DNA from: Pseudoxanthomonas sp. GM95
GTDB taxonomy: Bacteria; Pseudomonadota; Gammaproteobacteria; Xanthomonadales; Xanthomonadaceae
Length of the DNA stretch: 64,000 bases
NCBI RefSeq assembly: GCF_900109775.1
Contig: NZ_FOAX01000002.1
Span: 1,302,001 to 1,366,000 of the forward strand
Direction: 5' to 3'
Shown here: piece by piece, positions 41,891 through 51,201 of the stretch
How positions within the stretch are numbered: the first letter of the stretch is position 1
Layout of the letters: each line of letters opens with the position of its first letter
The notes under the pieces: model-generated
The model's database searches: none
The model's input: the letters and a program-made list of their open reading frames with translations, nothing else
What the model was told of the DNA's origin: nothing
Made by a program: the position numbers and the translations under genes

Positions 41891-42799
41891 TCAGGCGTCG
41901 TTGGCCGCGTCGGAATCGTCGAACTCGCTGGAGAACTGCAGCGGCTCGTTGGTGTTGCCCAGCGCCAGCGACTTGACGTAGATCGGCGCCAGCGGCGCTT
42001 CCTGCACGATGTCCAGCAGCTGCTCCTTGGCCAGCTCCAGCATGGCCAGGAAGGTCACCAGCACGCCCAGGCGTCCTTCCTCGGCGGTGAACATCGATTC
42101 GAAACGGTGGAACTTGCCGTCTTCCAGGCGCGAGAGCAGGTCGCCCATGCGCTGGCGGACGCTCAAGGCCTCGCGCTTGATCGCGTGGCCGGTGAACAGC
42201 TCGGCGCGCTTGAGCACGTCGTGCAGCGCCAGCAGCATTTCCTTCAGTTCCACCTCCGGCGGCACCTTGATCGCGGCGCGGTCCGGCACGTGGGCGTGGG
42301 CCAGAGCGGTGTCGCGGTCCTGGCGGGGCAGGGCGTCGATGTCCTCGGCGGCCTGCTTGAAGCGCTCGTATTCCTGCAGGCGGCGCACCAGGTCGGCGCG
42401 CGGATCGCCTTCGTCGCCTTCCACCGCCGGCGGGCGCGGCAGCAGCATGCGCGATTTGATCTCGGCCAGGATCGCGGCCATCACCAGGTATTCGGCCGCC
42501 AGCTCGAAGCGCAGCTCCTGCATGACGTTGATGTAGTCCACGTACTGGCGGGTGATTTCCAGGACCGGGATGTCCAGGATGTCCAGGTTCTGCCGGCGGA
42601 TCAGGTACAGCAGCAGGTCGAGCGGGCCTTCGAACGCGTCGAGGATCACTTCCAGCGCATCCGGCGGGATGTACAGGTCCTGCGGGATCTGCAGCACCGG
42701 CTGGCCATGCACCACCGCCAGCGGCATCTCGTGCTGCTGCGGGGTCTGCGGACTGGTGTCGGTGGAAGCGGTCGCGCCGGGCGCGGGTTGCGATGTCAT
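41891..42799 (-). CDS. scpA: segregation and condensation protein ScpA
   Basis: 302 residues from the ATG at 42799 (MTSQPAPG...); the open frame runs 138 codons further upstream but is proline/arginine-rich noise. The kleisin N-terminus is clear: FEGPLDLLLYLIRRQNLDIL, followed by YLVMAAILAEIKSRMLLP. The C-terminal winged-helix portion ends near FVTFLAMLELAKEQL-like residues (positions 240-260). ScpA bridges the two Smc heads and ScpB. It is the first gene of the leftward scpA-scpB-rluB unit. Confidence 0.94.
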   Translation of the reverse strand: MTSQPAPGATASTDTSPQTPQQHEMPLAVVHGQPVLQIPQDLYIPPDALEVILDAFEGPLDLLLYLIRRQNLDILDIPVLEITRQYVDYINVMQELRFELAAEYLVMAAILAEIKSRMLLPRPPAVEGDEGDPRADLVRRLQEYERFKQAAEDIDALPRQDRDTALAHAHVPDRAAIKVPPEVELKEMLLALHDVLKRAELFTGHAIKREALSVRQRMGDLLSRLEDGKFHRFESMFTAEEGRLGVLVTFLAMLELAKEQLLDIVQEAPLAPIYVKSLALGNTNEPLQFSSEFDDSDAANDA

Positions 42800-43199
42800 C
42801 AGGTACGGGCCGTGTCGCGTCAACACTACGGTTGGTGCCGTCCTCGGCGGGCTGCGCCGATGGAGCATGCGATTGCGAAAAACCACGCGGGCCTGGCCGG
42901 CTGCGCGCGGGACTGCTGCGATGAAGCCTTGCGTGGCGAAAGCGCTTCGCACGTAAGCCCAAGGCGGCGCACACCCGTGGGGTTGGCGGCGGGGACCTTG
43001 AGGAGAAGGTGATCTGGCTGCGTAACGCGCGTGGCAGCGGTGGGTGGTCGTCCGTGGGCGTCGCGAGGAGCGCTGGACGACGGCCGCTGCAGGTCGTGCC
43101 GTGCCGAATTGACTCAAAGAGTACGGGCTGGCCGGGCGCGTGTCCAGCAGCGCGGGTCCGTACAATCGTCGGCCGTTCAAACAGCCAGGCAGTTTTGCG
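42800..43199. other. 400-base gene-poor gap between scpA and the YciI-like gene
   Basis: No open frame here shows coding character or a homologue I recognise, and no RNA gene was found. It must contain the divergent promoters. TACAAT at 43161-43166 is a possible -10 for the rightward yciI-bolA pair. Otherwise I see nothing distinct. Confidence 0.5.
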
Positions 43200-43499
43200 A
43201 TGTGGTACGCCATTGAAGGTCACGACGTTCCCGATTCCCTGGCACTGCGCCAGTCCGTGCGCCCGGCGCATCTGGCCCGGTTGCAGGCGCTGTTGGACGG
43301 CGGCCGGTTGCTGGTCGCGGGGCCGTGCCCGGCGATCGATTCGCCCGATCCGGGGCCGGCGGGTTTCAGCGGCAGCATTGTGATTGCCGAGTTCGACTCG
43401 CTCGACGCCGCACGCGAATGGGCTGATGCTGACCCTTACTTGGTGGCTGGTGCCTACGCCCGTGTGGATGTGCGTCCGTTCCTGAAGGTGCTGCCGTGA
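43200..43499 (+). CDS. YciI family protein (dimeric alpha/beta barrel)
   Basis: 99 residues from the ATG at 43200 ([20 protein letters not shown]). YCII-like proteins are small ferredoxin-fold dimers. The region [22 protein letters not shown] includes the histidine usually present in this family, followed by [32 protein letters not shown], whose D/P segment is typical. The catalytic role is unclear for most members. The stop overlaps the start of bolA by 4 bases, an arrangement often conserved in Xanthomonadaceae and other Proteobacteria. Confidence 0.9.
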   Translation: MWYAIEGHDVPDSLALRQSVRPAHLARLQALLDGGRLLVAGPCPAIDSPDPGPAGFSGSIVIAEFDSLDAAREWADADPYLVAGAYARVDVRPFLKVLP

Positions 43500-43777
43500 G
43501 CACGCGGCTGGAGCGCATGCGTGCCGCGCTGCAAGCCGGCCTGGCGCCGCTGCAGCTGGAGCTGGAAGACGAGAGCCACCTGCATGCCGGCCATGCCGGA
43601 GCGCGCGACGGGCGCGGGCACTTCCGGGTGCGCGTGGTCAGCCCGCTGTTCGCCGGCAAGTTGCCGCTGGCGCGTCACCGCGCGGTGTATGCCGCGCTGG
43701 GCGACATGATGCAGACCGATATCCATGCGTTGAGCATCGAGGCGATGACCCCAGCCGAGGCCGAAAACGCTGGCTGA
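43496..43777 (+). CDS. bolA: BolA family protein
   Basis: 93 residues from a GTG at 43496 that overlaps the YciI stop. It has the BolA fold pattern: [36 protein letters not shown] and [20 protein letters not shown]. BolA proteins partner with monothiol glutaredoxins in Fe-S cluster handling and influence cell shape under stress. The HxHAGH histidines are the likely cluster ligands. The gene ends about 170 bases before the LacI regulator gene, a gap with no evident gene. Confidence 0.93.
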   Translation: MSTRLERMRAALQAGLAPLQLELEDESHLHAGHAGARDGRGHFRVRVVSPLFAGKLPLARHRAVYAALGDMMQTDIHALSIEAMTPAEAENAG

Positions 43778-43950
43778 AAGCGTGTCTGGCCGTGACCGGG
43801 TTGGCATGGGCGGACATGAAAACGCTCCCTTCTTCGCAAGTTCTTGATCAAGCTGATGTTTAACATTCGCCAAACGTCGGGTTTACTCGATGGCGTGGAA
43901 CCGATTACAGTCCGCGCCCACTGACGTCACCATGACCGCGGAGGGCGGGC

Positions 43951-44970
43951 GTGTCGCGAAGCGGAACCATCACCATCAAGGACGTGGCACGCGAGGCATC
44001 GGTCTCGGTTGCGACGGTCTCCCGGGCACTGAACGGGCACCACAACGTGGCCCCGGACGTGCGCCAGATCGTGTTGGAAACCGCCCAACGCCTGCGCTAC
44101 CAGCCGCATGCCGCGGCCCGTAGCCTGAGCAGCCGCAGCACCCAGACCATCGGCGTGGTCCTGCCGGACCTGTATGGCGAATTCTTCTCCGAACTGATCC
44201 GCGGCATTGACGGCGTGGCGCGCGAGCGTCGCAAGCACCTGCTGGTGTCCAGCTATCACGGCGCGCAGGAAGAACAGGGCGCCGCGCTGCGTGCGATGCG
44301 CGGCCGCGTGGACGGTCTGCTGGTGCTCTCGCCTTACGCCGACCAGCCGGGCTTCCTCACCGACAACCTGCCGGCCGGGCTGCCAGCCGTGTTGATCAAC
44401 ACGCACCTGCCCGACGAGGCCTATCCGGTCCTCAACGTGGACAACCACGGCGGTGCGGTAGCGATGGTGAAGCATCTGGTCGCAGCCGGGCATCGGCGCG
44501 TCGCCTTCATCGCCGGGCCGGAAGGCAACTTCGACGCCGCCGAGCGTCTGCGCGGCTACCAGGACGCATTGGCCGAGCTGCTGCCCGACGTGGCGCCGCA
44601 GGTGCTATCGGGCAACTTCGACGAAGCCTCCGGCATGGAGGCCGGCACCGCGCTGCTTCAAGCCAAGACGCGGCCCGATGCGGTCTTTGCCGCCAACGAC
44701 ATGATGGCGCTGGGCTGCCTGTTCGCGCTCAACGAAGCCGGCCTGCGCGTGCCCGAAGACATTGCGCTGGCCGGGTTCGACGACGTGCCGGTGGCGCGCT
44801 TTGTCCATCCCACTCTCACCACCATGCGCATCAGCATTGCCGAGCTGGGCGCCAACGCCTTGCAGCGCCTGCTGCAGGACATCGATGCCAAGGGCCAGCC
44901 ATTGCCGGCCCCCGAACCCCTGGTCCCTGAACTGGTCGTGCGCAGTTCCGCGCCGGCCACCAAGGGATGA
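43951..44970 (+). CDS. LacI-family regulator of the carbohydrate locus
   Basis: 339 residues from a GTG at 43951; an ATG at 43932 is out of frame. The N-terminal headpiece reads TIKDVAREASVSVATVSRAL, a textbook LacI helix-turn-helix with hinge PHAAARSLSSRST. The rest is a periplasmic-binding-protein-like sugar sensor with VAMVKHLVAAGHRRVAFI and PEDIALAGFDDVPVARFVHP. It lies upstream of and in the same direction as the receptor, glycosidase and transport genes, so it probably represses them until a sugar binds. A LacI-type palindrome is present at 48151-48164. The inducer is unknown, plausibly a glucan-derived disaccharide. Confidence 0.94.
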   Translation: MSRSGTITIKDVAREASVSVATVSRALNGHHNVAPDVRQIVLETAQRLRYQPHAAARSLSSRSTQTIGVVLPDLYGEFFSELIRGIDGVARERRKHLLVSSYHGAQEEQGAALRAMRGRVDGLLVLSPYADQPGFLTDNLPAGLPAVLINTHLPDEAYPVLNVDNHGGAVAMVKHLVAAGHRRVAFIAGPEGNFDAAERLRGYQDALAELLPDVAPQVLSGNFDEASGMEAGTALLQAKTRPDAVFAANDMMALGCLFALNEAGLRVPEDIALAGFDDVPVARFVHPTLTTMRISIAELGANALQRLLQDIDAKGQPLPAPEPLVPELVVRSSAPATKG

Positions 44971-45074
44971 CTCCCCGCGTCGTGACGGCGCGGATTCCCC
45001 CGATGCAGCGAGGTCCGCTGCGTTATTGAAAACCCCCAAGTCACGTTTTGGGCAAGCCCCGGGAGGGCCGATAC

Positions 45075-48056
45075 ATGACGCATACCACCCAGATCCAACG
45101 ACCCGCGCGCAGGCTGCTGAGCTGCGCACTCGCCAGTTGCCTGCTGCTGGGCGCCGCGCCACTGGCCTTTGCCCAGTCCACCTCGGCCACGCTGCGTGGT
45201 CAGGTGGCCGGTGCCGCAGAAGGCACCACCGTCACTGCCACCAACACCGCCAGCGGATTCAGCCGCAGCGTGCCGGTCAGCGCGGACGGTAACTACTCGG
45301 TCGCCGGCCTGCCGCCGGGCGCCTACAAGGTGGACGTGGTCGCCAACGGCGCGGCCACCTCGCAGACGGTCACGCTGCAGGTCGGCCAGACCGCCACGCT
45401 CAATCTTGATGGCGGCGGCAGCACCGCGGTCACGCCGGAAGGCGGCGCCAAGGACCTGGATACGGTCAAGGTCACCGCGCCGGCGCTGATAGAATCCAAG
45501 ACCTCGGAAGTGGCCAGCTACGTCACCCAGCGGCAGATCGAATCGCTGCCGCAGACCTCGCGCAACTTCCTGGCTTTCGCTGACACCGTGCCGGGCATGA
45601 AGTTCGAGACCAACCCGGGCGACGGCTCCACCAAGCTGCAGTCCGGCGCGCAGAGCGCCAACAACATCAACGTGTTCGTCGATGGCGTGGGCCAGAAGAA
45701 CTACGTGCTGGCTGGCGGCATCACTGGCCAGGATTCCAGCCGCGGCAATCCGTTCCCGCAGGCGGCGATCGGCGAGTACAAGGTCATCACGTCCAACTAC
45801 AAGGCCGAGTACGACCAGCTTTCCAGTGCTGCAGTGACCGCGGTGACCAAGTCCGGCGGCAACGAGTTCCACGGCAATTTCTTCTGGGACTACACCAACG
45901 CCGACTGGCGCGAGAAGAAGGTGACCGAGCAGGGCGAGGGTGCCGAGAAGATCTATTCGCGTGACGAACAGTACGGCGCGTCCTTCGGCGGCCCGATCGT
46001 GAAGGACAAGGCGCACTTCTTCTTCGTCTACGAAGGCAAGGATTACATCTCGCCCAAGGACATCTTCCCGGCGTCTGGCTATGACGTGTCCGACCTGCCG
46101 GCCAACCTGCAGGACCAGGTCGGCACCAGCAACGTCCCGTTCCACGAAGACCTGTACTTCGGGAAACTGGACTGGTCTGTGGATGAGAATAACCTGCTGG
46201 AGCTGACCACCAAGGTTCGTGACGAGACCGGCGTGGCCAATGTCGGTGACCAGAATTCGGCGACCTATGGCACCGACCAGAACGTCAAGGAAACCCGCGT
46301 GGATCTGCGCTGGCAGCTGACCGCGGGCGACTGGCTCAACGATGCGCACCTGACGTATGAGAAAGCCAGTTTCGAGCTGGCGCCGCAGAGCTTCGGCAAC
46401 GGCTACATCCTGACCGACGGCAATAATCCCACCGGCAACGTGATCTTTCGTAGCGGCGCGGGCAATGGAGGTTTCCAGGACAAAAGCCAGGATGGGTATT
46501 CGTTCCAGAACGACCTGACCTATTCAGGCCTGGAAGACCACACGTTCAAGATGGGTGTGAAATACAAGCAGATCAAACTGCGTACCACCGAGCAGCAGCC
46601 GTACAACCCGCAGTACTACTACGACATCAACACTGGCACCGAGATTCCGTACACCATCAGCTTCACCTCGCCACTGGCGGGGACCAACGGTGGTTCGGTG
46701 GAGTCGGACAACAAACAGTTCGGCATCTACTTCCAAGATGACTGGCGCGTCACCGACCGCCTGGAATTGAACCTGGGCCTGCGCTGGGATTACGAGAAAA
46801 CGCCGAGCTACCTGGATGCAGTCACCGATCCAAGCGTGGTCGCGGCGATCTACGGCCAGGATCCCAATGCACCGGCCGGGCAGACCTACGCGCAGACGCT
46901 TGCGCTGGGCGGCGTGGATATCTCCAACTACATCAGCACAGGCAATAACCGCAAAGCGTTCAAGGACGCCTGGCAACCGCGCATCGGCTTTTCGTACGAT
47001 CTGAGTGGCGACGAGAGCCACGTGCTGTTCGGTGGTGCCGGCCGTTCCTACGATCGCAATATCTTTGATTACCTGGCGCTGGAGCAGACCAAGGCGACCT
47101 TCCCCAGCTACACCTACCAGATCAACACGACCGGTCATTCCTGCGCGGCAGGGACCGGCACGTGCCTGAACTGGGACGAGTCGTTGCGTGACCAGGCCAC
47201 GCTGGATGCGCTGGTCGCCAATGCACCGGGGCTGGGGCGTGAGGTCGACCTGCTGGCCAACAACCTGAAGGTGCCGTACTCGGATCAGTTCAGCATCGGC
47301 ATCCGCGACAGCTTCCAGATCGCCGGGCAGCAATGGAACAGCTCGGTCGCGCTGCAGCGCATCGTGTCCAAGGATGGCTTCGCCTTTCTGCTGGGCAACC
47401 GCTTGCCGGATGGCAGTTTCTTCGCGCCCGGCACCATTTCCGGATCGCCGGCGTCGTCGTACGGCGTGCCGGGCTACGGATCACTGATCCTGGGCACCAA
47501 CGGCATCGAAAGCCGCAACAATTCCTTGCTGATCGGCCTGGATAAGCCGTATTCCGATGCCTCGCCCTGGAACGTTAACGTCGCCTACACCTTCAGCGAC
47601 GCGGAAGAGAACCGCCAGTTCGGCGAGCACTACGCGCTGGATTATCCGACGCTGGCCGGTTACGGCTGGTTCTCGTCCGGCGGCGTGGCCAAGCACCGGC
47701 TGGTGCTGAGCGGCATGGTCGATGGCCCGTGGGATACGCAGCTCTCCGGCAAGCTCGTGCTGGCCACGCCCGAACCGGTCTACGTGACCTATTGCCCGCC
47801 GGAAACCGCTGGCCAGTGCCGCATCCGCCAGTACAAGTCCGACAGCACGCTGGGCTACAAGCAGATGGACCTGGCGCTGCAGAAGATCTGGGACACCGGC
47901 ACTGACGTGAAGCTGCGCATGCGCGCGGACATCCTCAACGTCTTCAACTGGGAAAACTTCGACAGCTACAACGTCAACTTCGATGACGGCACGGCAGTCG
48001 GTGTCAATCAGTACATCACCCGGACTTTCAAGCTTTCGCTTGGGCTGGACTGGTAA
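45075..48056 (+). CDS. Oar-like TonB-dependent receptor (first copy)
   Basis: 993 residues from the ATG at 45075, after a GGGAGG ribosome site. A signal peptide ends near PLAFAQ. Next comes a carboxypeptidase-regulatory-like domain (about 35-115: STSATLRGQVAGAAEGTTVT), then a plug domain with VFVDGVGQKNYVLAGG and QDSSRGNPFPQAAIGEYK, then a large outer-membrane barrel ending in KLSLGLDW. It would move an oligosaccharide across the outer membrane using TonB energy. It is probably co-regulated with the downstream genes. A paralogue lies at 53369-56338. Substrate unknown; inferred to be a glucan fragment because of the neighbouring glycosidases. Confidence 0.92.
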   Translation: MTHTTQIQRPARRLLSCALASCLLLGAAPLAFAQSTSATLRGQVAGAAEGTTVTATNTASGFSRSVPVSADGNYSVAGLPPGAYKVDVVANGAATSQTVTLQVGQTATLNLDGGGSTAVTPEGGAKDLDTVKVTAPALIESKTSEVASYVTQRQIESLPQTSRNFLAFADTVPGMKFETNPGDGSTKLQSGAQSANNINVFVDGVGQKNYVLAGGITGQDSSRGNPFPQAAIGEYKVITSNYKAEYDQLSSAAVTAVTKSGGNEFHGNFFWDYTNADWREKKVTEQGEGAEKIYSRDEQYGASFGGPIVKDKAHFFFVYEGKDYISPKDIFPASGYDVSDLPANLQDQVGTSNVPFHEDLYFGKLDWSVDENNLLELTTKVRDETGVANVGDQNSATYGTDQNVKETRVDLRWQLTAGDWLNDAHLTYEKASFELAPQSFGNGYILTDGNNPTGNVIFRSGAGNGGFQDKSQDGYSFQNDLTYSGLEDHTFKMGVKYKQIKLRTTEQQPYNPQYYYDINTGTEIPYTISFTSPLAGTNGGSVESDNKQFGIYFQDDWRVTDRLELNLGLRWDYEKTPSYLDAVTDPSVVAAIYGQDPNAPAGQTYAQTLALGGVDISNYISTGNNRKAFKDAWQPRIGFSYDLSGDESHVLFGGAGRSYDRNIFDYLALEQTKATFPSYTYQINTTGHSCAAGTGTCLNWDESLRDQATLDALVANAPGLGREVDLLANNLKVPYSDQFSIGIRDSFQIAGQQWNSSVALQRIVSKDGFAFLLGNRLPDGSFFAPGTISGSPASSYGVPGYGSLILGTNGIESRNNSLLIGLDKPYSDASPWNVNVAYTFSDAEENRQFGEHYALDYPTLAGYGWFSSGGVAKHRLVLSGMVDGPWDTQLSGKLVLATPEPVYVTYCPPETAGQCRIRQYKSDSTLGYKQMDLALQKIWDTGTDVKLRMRADILNVFNWENFDSYNVNFDDGTAVGVNQYITRTFKLSLGLDW

Positions 48057-48070
48057 TCTGAGCGCCCGTG

Positions 48071-48094
48071 CCGGCACCGGTTTCAAGGTGCCGG
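48071..48094 (+). other. stem-loop between the first receptor and the lipoprotein gene
   Basis: CCGGCACC (48071-48078) pairs with GGTGCCGG (48087-48094) around an 8-base loop, just after the receptor stop at 48056. No T-run follows. It may stabilise the receptor mRNA or attenuate read-through. Confidence 0.45.
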
Positions 48095-48150
48095 CCGGCG
48101 CATTGCATGGCGGGACCGCGCCTTTCCAGGGGCGGGGATCCGTTTACCGA

Positions 48151-48164
48151 TGTAACCGTTTACA
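48151..48164. promoter_or_regulatory. LacI-family operator upstream of the GH144-like gene
   Basis: TGTAACCGTTTACA fits the LacI-family operator consensus TGTAAnCGnTTACA at every fixed position (arms TGTAA/TTACA, central CG). It lies 13 bases before the TTG start at 48178, in the position of a promoter-proximal operator or roadblock. The regulator at 43951-44970 is the obvious candidate to bind it. Confidence 0.72.
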
Positions 48165-48177
48165 CGGATTTCGAATC

Positions 48178-49824
48178 TTGAAAACGCGCAGAGTCCTTTC
48201 GTTCCTGGCCCCACTGACGGTGGGCGTGTTTGTCGTGCTGCTGGCGGCCTGCCAGAAGACGCCCGAACCCACGCCGGTCAAACCGGTCAAGGTCACCGGT
48301 CGCCCGCCCGTGGAGCTGCCCGTGGAAGACAAGAAGCCCGAGCTGCCGCCGCTGTTCCGCGACATCGAGCGCCGCACCTTCCAGTTCTTCTGGGACACCA
48401 CCAACGAGAACAACGGCATGACGCCGGACCGCTATCCGTCGCGGCCGTTCGCGTCGGTGGCCTCGGTGGGCTTTGCGCTGACCGCGTATCCGATCGGCAT
48501 CGAGAACGGCTGGGTCAGCCGCAGCCAGGCGGTGGACCGCACCCTGACCACGCTGAAGTTCCTGGAAGGGCTCAAGCAGGGCAAGCAGCCGACCGGTACG
48601 GCCGGCTACAAGGGGTTCTACTACCACTTCCTGGACATGCAGAGTGGCGAGCGCTTCAACAGCTGGGTCGAACTGTCCACGGTGGATACCTCGCTGCTGC
48701 TGATGGGCGTGCTGTTCGCGCAGTCGTACTACGACAAGGACGATCCGCGCGAGAAGCAGATCCGCGACCTGGCCGAGCAGATCTATCGTCGCGTGGACTG
48801 GACCTGGATCCAGCCGCGTTCGCCGCTGATCTCGATGGGCTGGTTCCCGGAAAGCGACTTCATCAACCACGACTGGACCGGCTACAGCGAAGGCATGATG
48901 GTCTACATCCTGGCGCTGGGCTCGCCCACGCACGCGGTGGAGCCCGATGCCTGGCAGGTGTGGACGCGCACCTACAACGAGATCTGGGGCGTCTACCAGA
49001 ACCAGGAATACCTGTCCTACGGGCCGCTGTTCACCCATCAATACACGCAGGTGTGGGTGGACTTCCGCGGGATCCAGGATGACTTCATGCGCGAGCACGG
49101 CATGGATTATTTCGAGAACAGCCGCCGCGCCGCCTACGCGCATCGGCAGTACGCGATCGCCAACCCGATGAAGTGGAAGGACTACGGCGAGAACGTGTGG
49201 GGCCTCACCGCGTCCGACGGCCCGCAGCAGACCCTGCAGGAGTACCGCGGCGAGCAGCGCGAGTTCCGCCACTACTCGGCACGCGGCGCCGGCCTGCGCG
49301 ACAACTTCGACGACGGCACCATTGCCCCGACTGCGGCGATCGCCTCGCTGCCGTTCGCGCCGGAGATCGTGATCCCGGCCACCGAGGAGATGCACAAGCG
49401 CTTCGGCGACTACATCTATTCCAGCTACGGCTTCCTGGATTCTTTCAACCGCAGCTTCACTTACGACATCCCGATCAAGACCGGCCGCGTCGTGCCGGAC
49501 AACGGTTGGGTGGCCAGCGATTACATCGGCATCGACCAGGGCCCGATCCTGGCGATGATCGCCAACTACCGCGACGACTTCGTCTGGAACGTGATGAAGA
49601 AGAACCCGCACATCCGCAAGGGCCTGGAGCGCGCCGGGTTCAAGGGCGGCTGGCTGGCGGCGGAGGAGGGTGAAACCCCGAAGCCGGCCGAGACCAACAA
49701 GCCGGCGGCGAATGAAAACGGCAGCCAGATGGATGCGGCCACCGCGCGTGCGCTGGGTACGGCCGAATCGCGTGCCAACCAGCAGACCACCGAACCCGCC
49801 CAGCGTCCGCAGCAGCCCGAGTAA
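48178..49824 (+). CDS. GH144-like 'glycoamylase'-domain lipoprotein (possible endo-beta-1,2-glucanase)
   Basis: 548 residues from a TTG at 48178, chosen because it gives a perfect lipoprotein signal (MKTRRVLSFLAPLTVGVFVV then LLAAC). The mature protein (about 60-490) is an (alpha/alpha)6-barrel of the Glycoamylase Pfam type. Signatures include RTFQFFWDTTNENNGMTPDR, WVELSTVDTSLLLMG (with Glu165 and Asp170 as acidic candidates) and NGWVASDYIGIDQGPILAMI. Members assigned to GH144 cleave beta-1,2-glucan, so this could be such an enzyme; others are uncharacterised. The C-terminal ~60 residues are a disordered Asn/Gln/Pro-rich tail. An operator precedes it, and the binding-protein gene follows after 9 bases. 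Confidence 0.85.
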   Translation: MKTRRVLSFLAPLTVGVFVVLLAACQKTPEPTPVKPVKVTGRPPVELPVEDKKPELPPLFRDIERRTFQFFWDTTNENNGMTPDRYPSRPFASVASVGFALTAYPIGIENGWVSRSQAVDRTLTTLKFLEGLKQGKQPTGTAGYKGFYYHFLDMQSGERFNSWVELSTVDTSLLLMGVLFAQSYYDKDDPREKQIRDLAEQIYRRVDWTWIQPRSPLISMGWFPESDFINHDWTGYSEGMMVYILALGSPTHAVEPDAWQVWTRTYNEIWGVYQNQEYLSYGPLFTHQYTQVWVDFRGIQDDFMREHGMDYFENSRRAAYAHRQYAIANPMKWKDYGENVWGLTASDGPQQTLQEYRGEQREFRHYSARGAGLRDNFDDGTIAPTAAIASLPFAPEIVIPATEEMHKRFGDYIYSSYGFLDSFNRSFTYDIPIKTGRVVPDNGWVASDYIGIDQGPILAMIANYRDDFVWNVMKKNPHIRKGLERAGFKGGWLAAEEGETPKPAETNKPAANENGSQMDAATARALGTAESRANQQTTEPAQRPQQPE

Positions 49825-49833
49825 GGCCCGACC

Positions 49834-51201
49834 ATGTTGTCTTTGCGTTCTCTTTTCGCCGTCGCCTTGCCGGGACGGCGCCACCGGTCGCGCGCCGTGA
49901 CCACGCTGTCGTGGCTGGCCATGGCGGCGTGCGTCTCGCTGTTGGCCGCTTGCGGCGGTGCGCCCAGCCAGCAGACCACGGTGACCTTCTGGGCGATCGG
50001 CCGCGAGGGCGAGGTGATCAGCACGCTGCTGCCCGAGTTCGAGAAAGCCAACCCGGATATCCGGGTCAACATGCAGCAGATTCCCAACACCGCCGCGCAC
50101 GAGAAACTGCTAACGGCATTCGCCGCCGACACGCTGCCGGACATCTGCCAGTTGGGCAACACGTGGATCTCCGAGTTCGCCGCGCTCAATGCGCTGACGC
50201 CGCTGGAGCCGTACGTGCAGCGCTCGGCCGAGGTGAAGCAGGACGATTACTTCCCGGGCATCTGGGAGACCAACGTCATCGAGGGCAAGCTGGTCGGCAT
50301 CCCGTGGTACGTCGACACGCGCCTGCTGTACTACCGCAAGGACATCCTGCGCGAGGCTGGCGTCAAGCTGCCGATCAACACGTGGGATGAGTGGAACACC
50401 GCGATGGCGCAGATCAAGGCGCACGTGGGCAAGGACCGCTTCGCGATCCTGATGCCGCTCAACGAGTTCGAGCAGCAGCTCTCGCTGGGCCTGCAGCAGG
50501 ACGATCCGCTGCTGCGTGACCACAACAACCGTGGGAATTTCCAGAGCCCGGGCTTTCGTCGCGCGTTGGGCTTCTACGCCAACACCTTCACCCAGCAGTG
50601 GGCGCCGCCGCTGTCCGAGACCCAGGTGTCCAACGTCTGGGATGAGTTCTTCAATGGCTATTTCGCGTTCTATTTTTCCGGTCCCTGGAATATCCGCGAG
50701 TTCCGCAATCGCGCGCCGGAAGCACTCAAGGACCAGTGGGGCACGATGCCGCTGCCGGGTCCGCATGGGCCGGGCGCCGGCATCGCCGGTGGATCGAGCC
50801 TGGTGCTGTTCCAGCGTTCGCAGCACAAGGAAGCGGCGTGGAAGCTGGTCGAGTTCCTCTCGCGGCCCGATATCCAGCAGCGCTTCCACGGTTTGATCGG
50901 CGACCTGCCGCCGCGCCGTTCCACCTGGCATACACCGCAGCTGGAAGGTGATCCGCTGGCGCGTGCATTCGCCGACCAGCTCGAACGCGTCAAGCCCACG
51001 CCCAAGGTGCTGGAGTGGGAGCGGATCGTGCAGGAGATGCGCCTGGCGACCGAACGTGTCGTACGCGGCGGCGAGACCCAGGATGCGGCCCTGTCCGATC
51101 TGGATGCGCGCGTGGACGAGATTCTGGGCAAGCGTCGCTGGATGTACGAGCGCGACCACGGCAAGACCAGCGAGGCCGAGACGGCCAAGGCCACCCCATG
51201 A
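49834..51201 (+). CDS. sugar ABC transporter substrate-binding lipoprotein (family 1)
   Basis: 455 residues. A long N-terminal stretch with arginines leads to a lipobox ending in VSLLAACGG (Cys about 44). The mature part starts TVTFWAIGREGEVISTLL and contains NTWISEFAALNALTPLEPY and NTWDEWNTAMAQIKAHVGKD, the CUT1-type oligosaccharide binding-protein pattern. A final tail RWMYERDHGKTSEAETAK is lysine/acid-rich. It would bind the oligosaccharide produced by the receptor/glycosidase system and pass it to the two permeases. Its stop overlaps the next gene's start by 4 bases. No ATPase gene is in the cluster. Confidence 0.93.
   Translation: MLSLRSLFAVALPGRRHRSRAVTTLSWLAMAACVSLLAACGGAPSQQTTVTFWAIGREGEVISTLLPEFEKANPDIRVNMQQIPNTAAHEKLLTAFAADTLPDICQLGNTWISEFAALNALTPLEPYVQRSAEVKQDDYFPGIWETNVIEGKLVGIPWYVDTRLLYYRKDILREAGVKLPINTWDEWNTAMAQIKAHVGKDRFAILMPLNEFEQQLSLGLQQDDPLLRDHNNRGNFQSPGFRRALGFYANTFTQQWAPPLSETQVSNVWDEFFNGYFAFYFSGPWNIREFRNRAPEALKDQWGTMPLPGPHGPGAGIAGGSSLVLFQRSQHKEAAWKLVEFLSRPDIQQRFHGLIGDLPPRRSTWHTPQLEGDPLARAFADQLERVKPTPKVLEWERIVQEMRLATERVVRGGETQDAALSDLDARVDEILGKRRWMYERDHGKTSEAETAKATP

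Noticed and set aside
42800-43199. A tRNA or small RNA gene in the gap upstream of scpA
   Set aside because: No cloverleaf pattern or clear hairpin plus T-run was found.
40893-43271. 792-codon leftward frame through scpB and upstream
   Set aside because: Only the last 313 codons match ScpB; the rest overlaps scpA in another frame and is low complexity.
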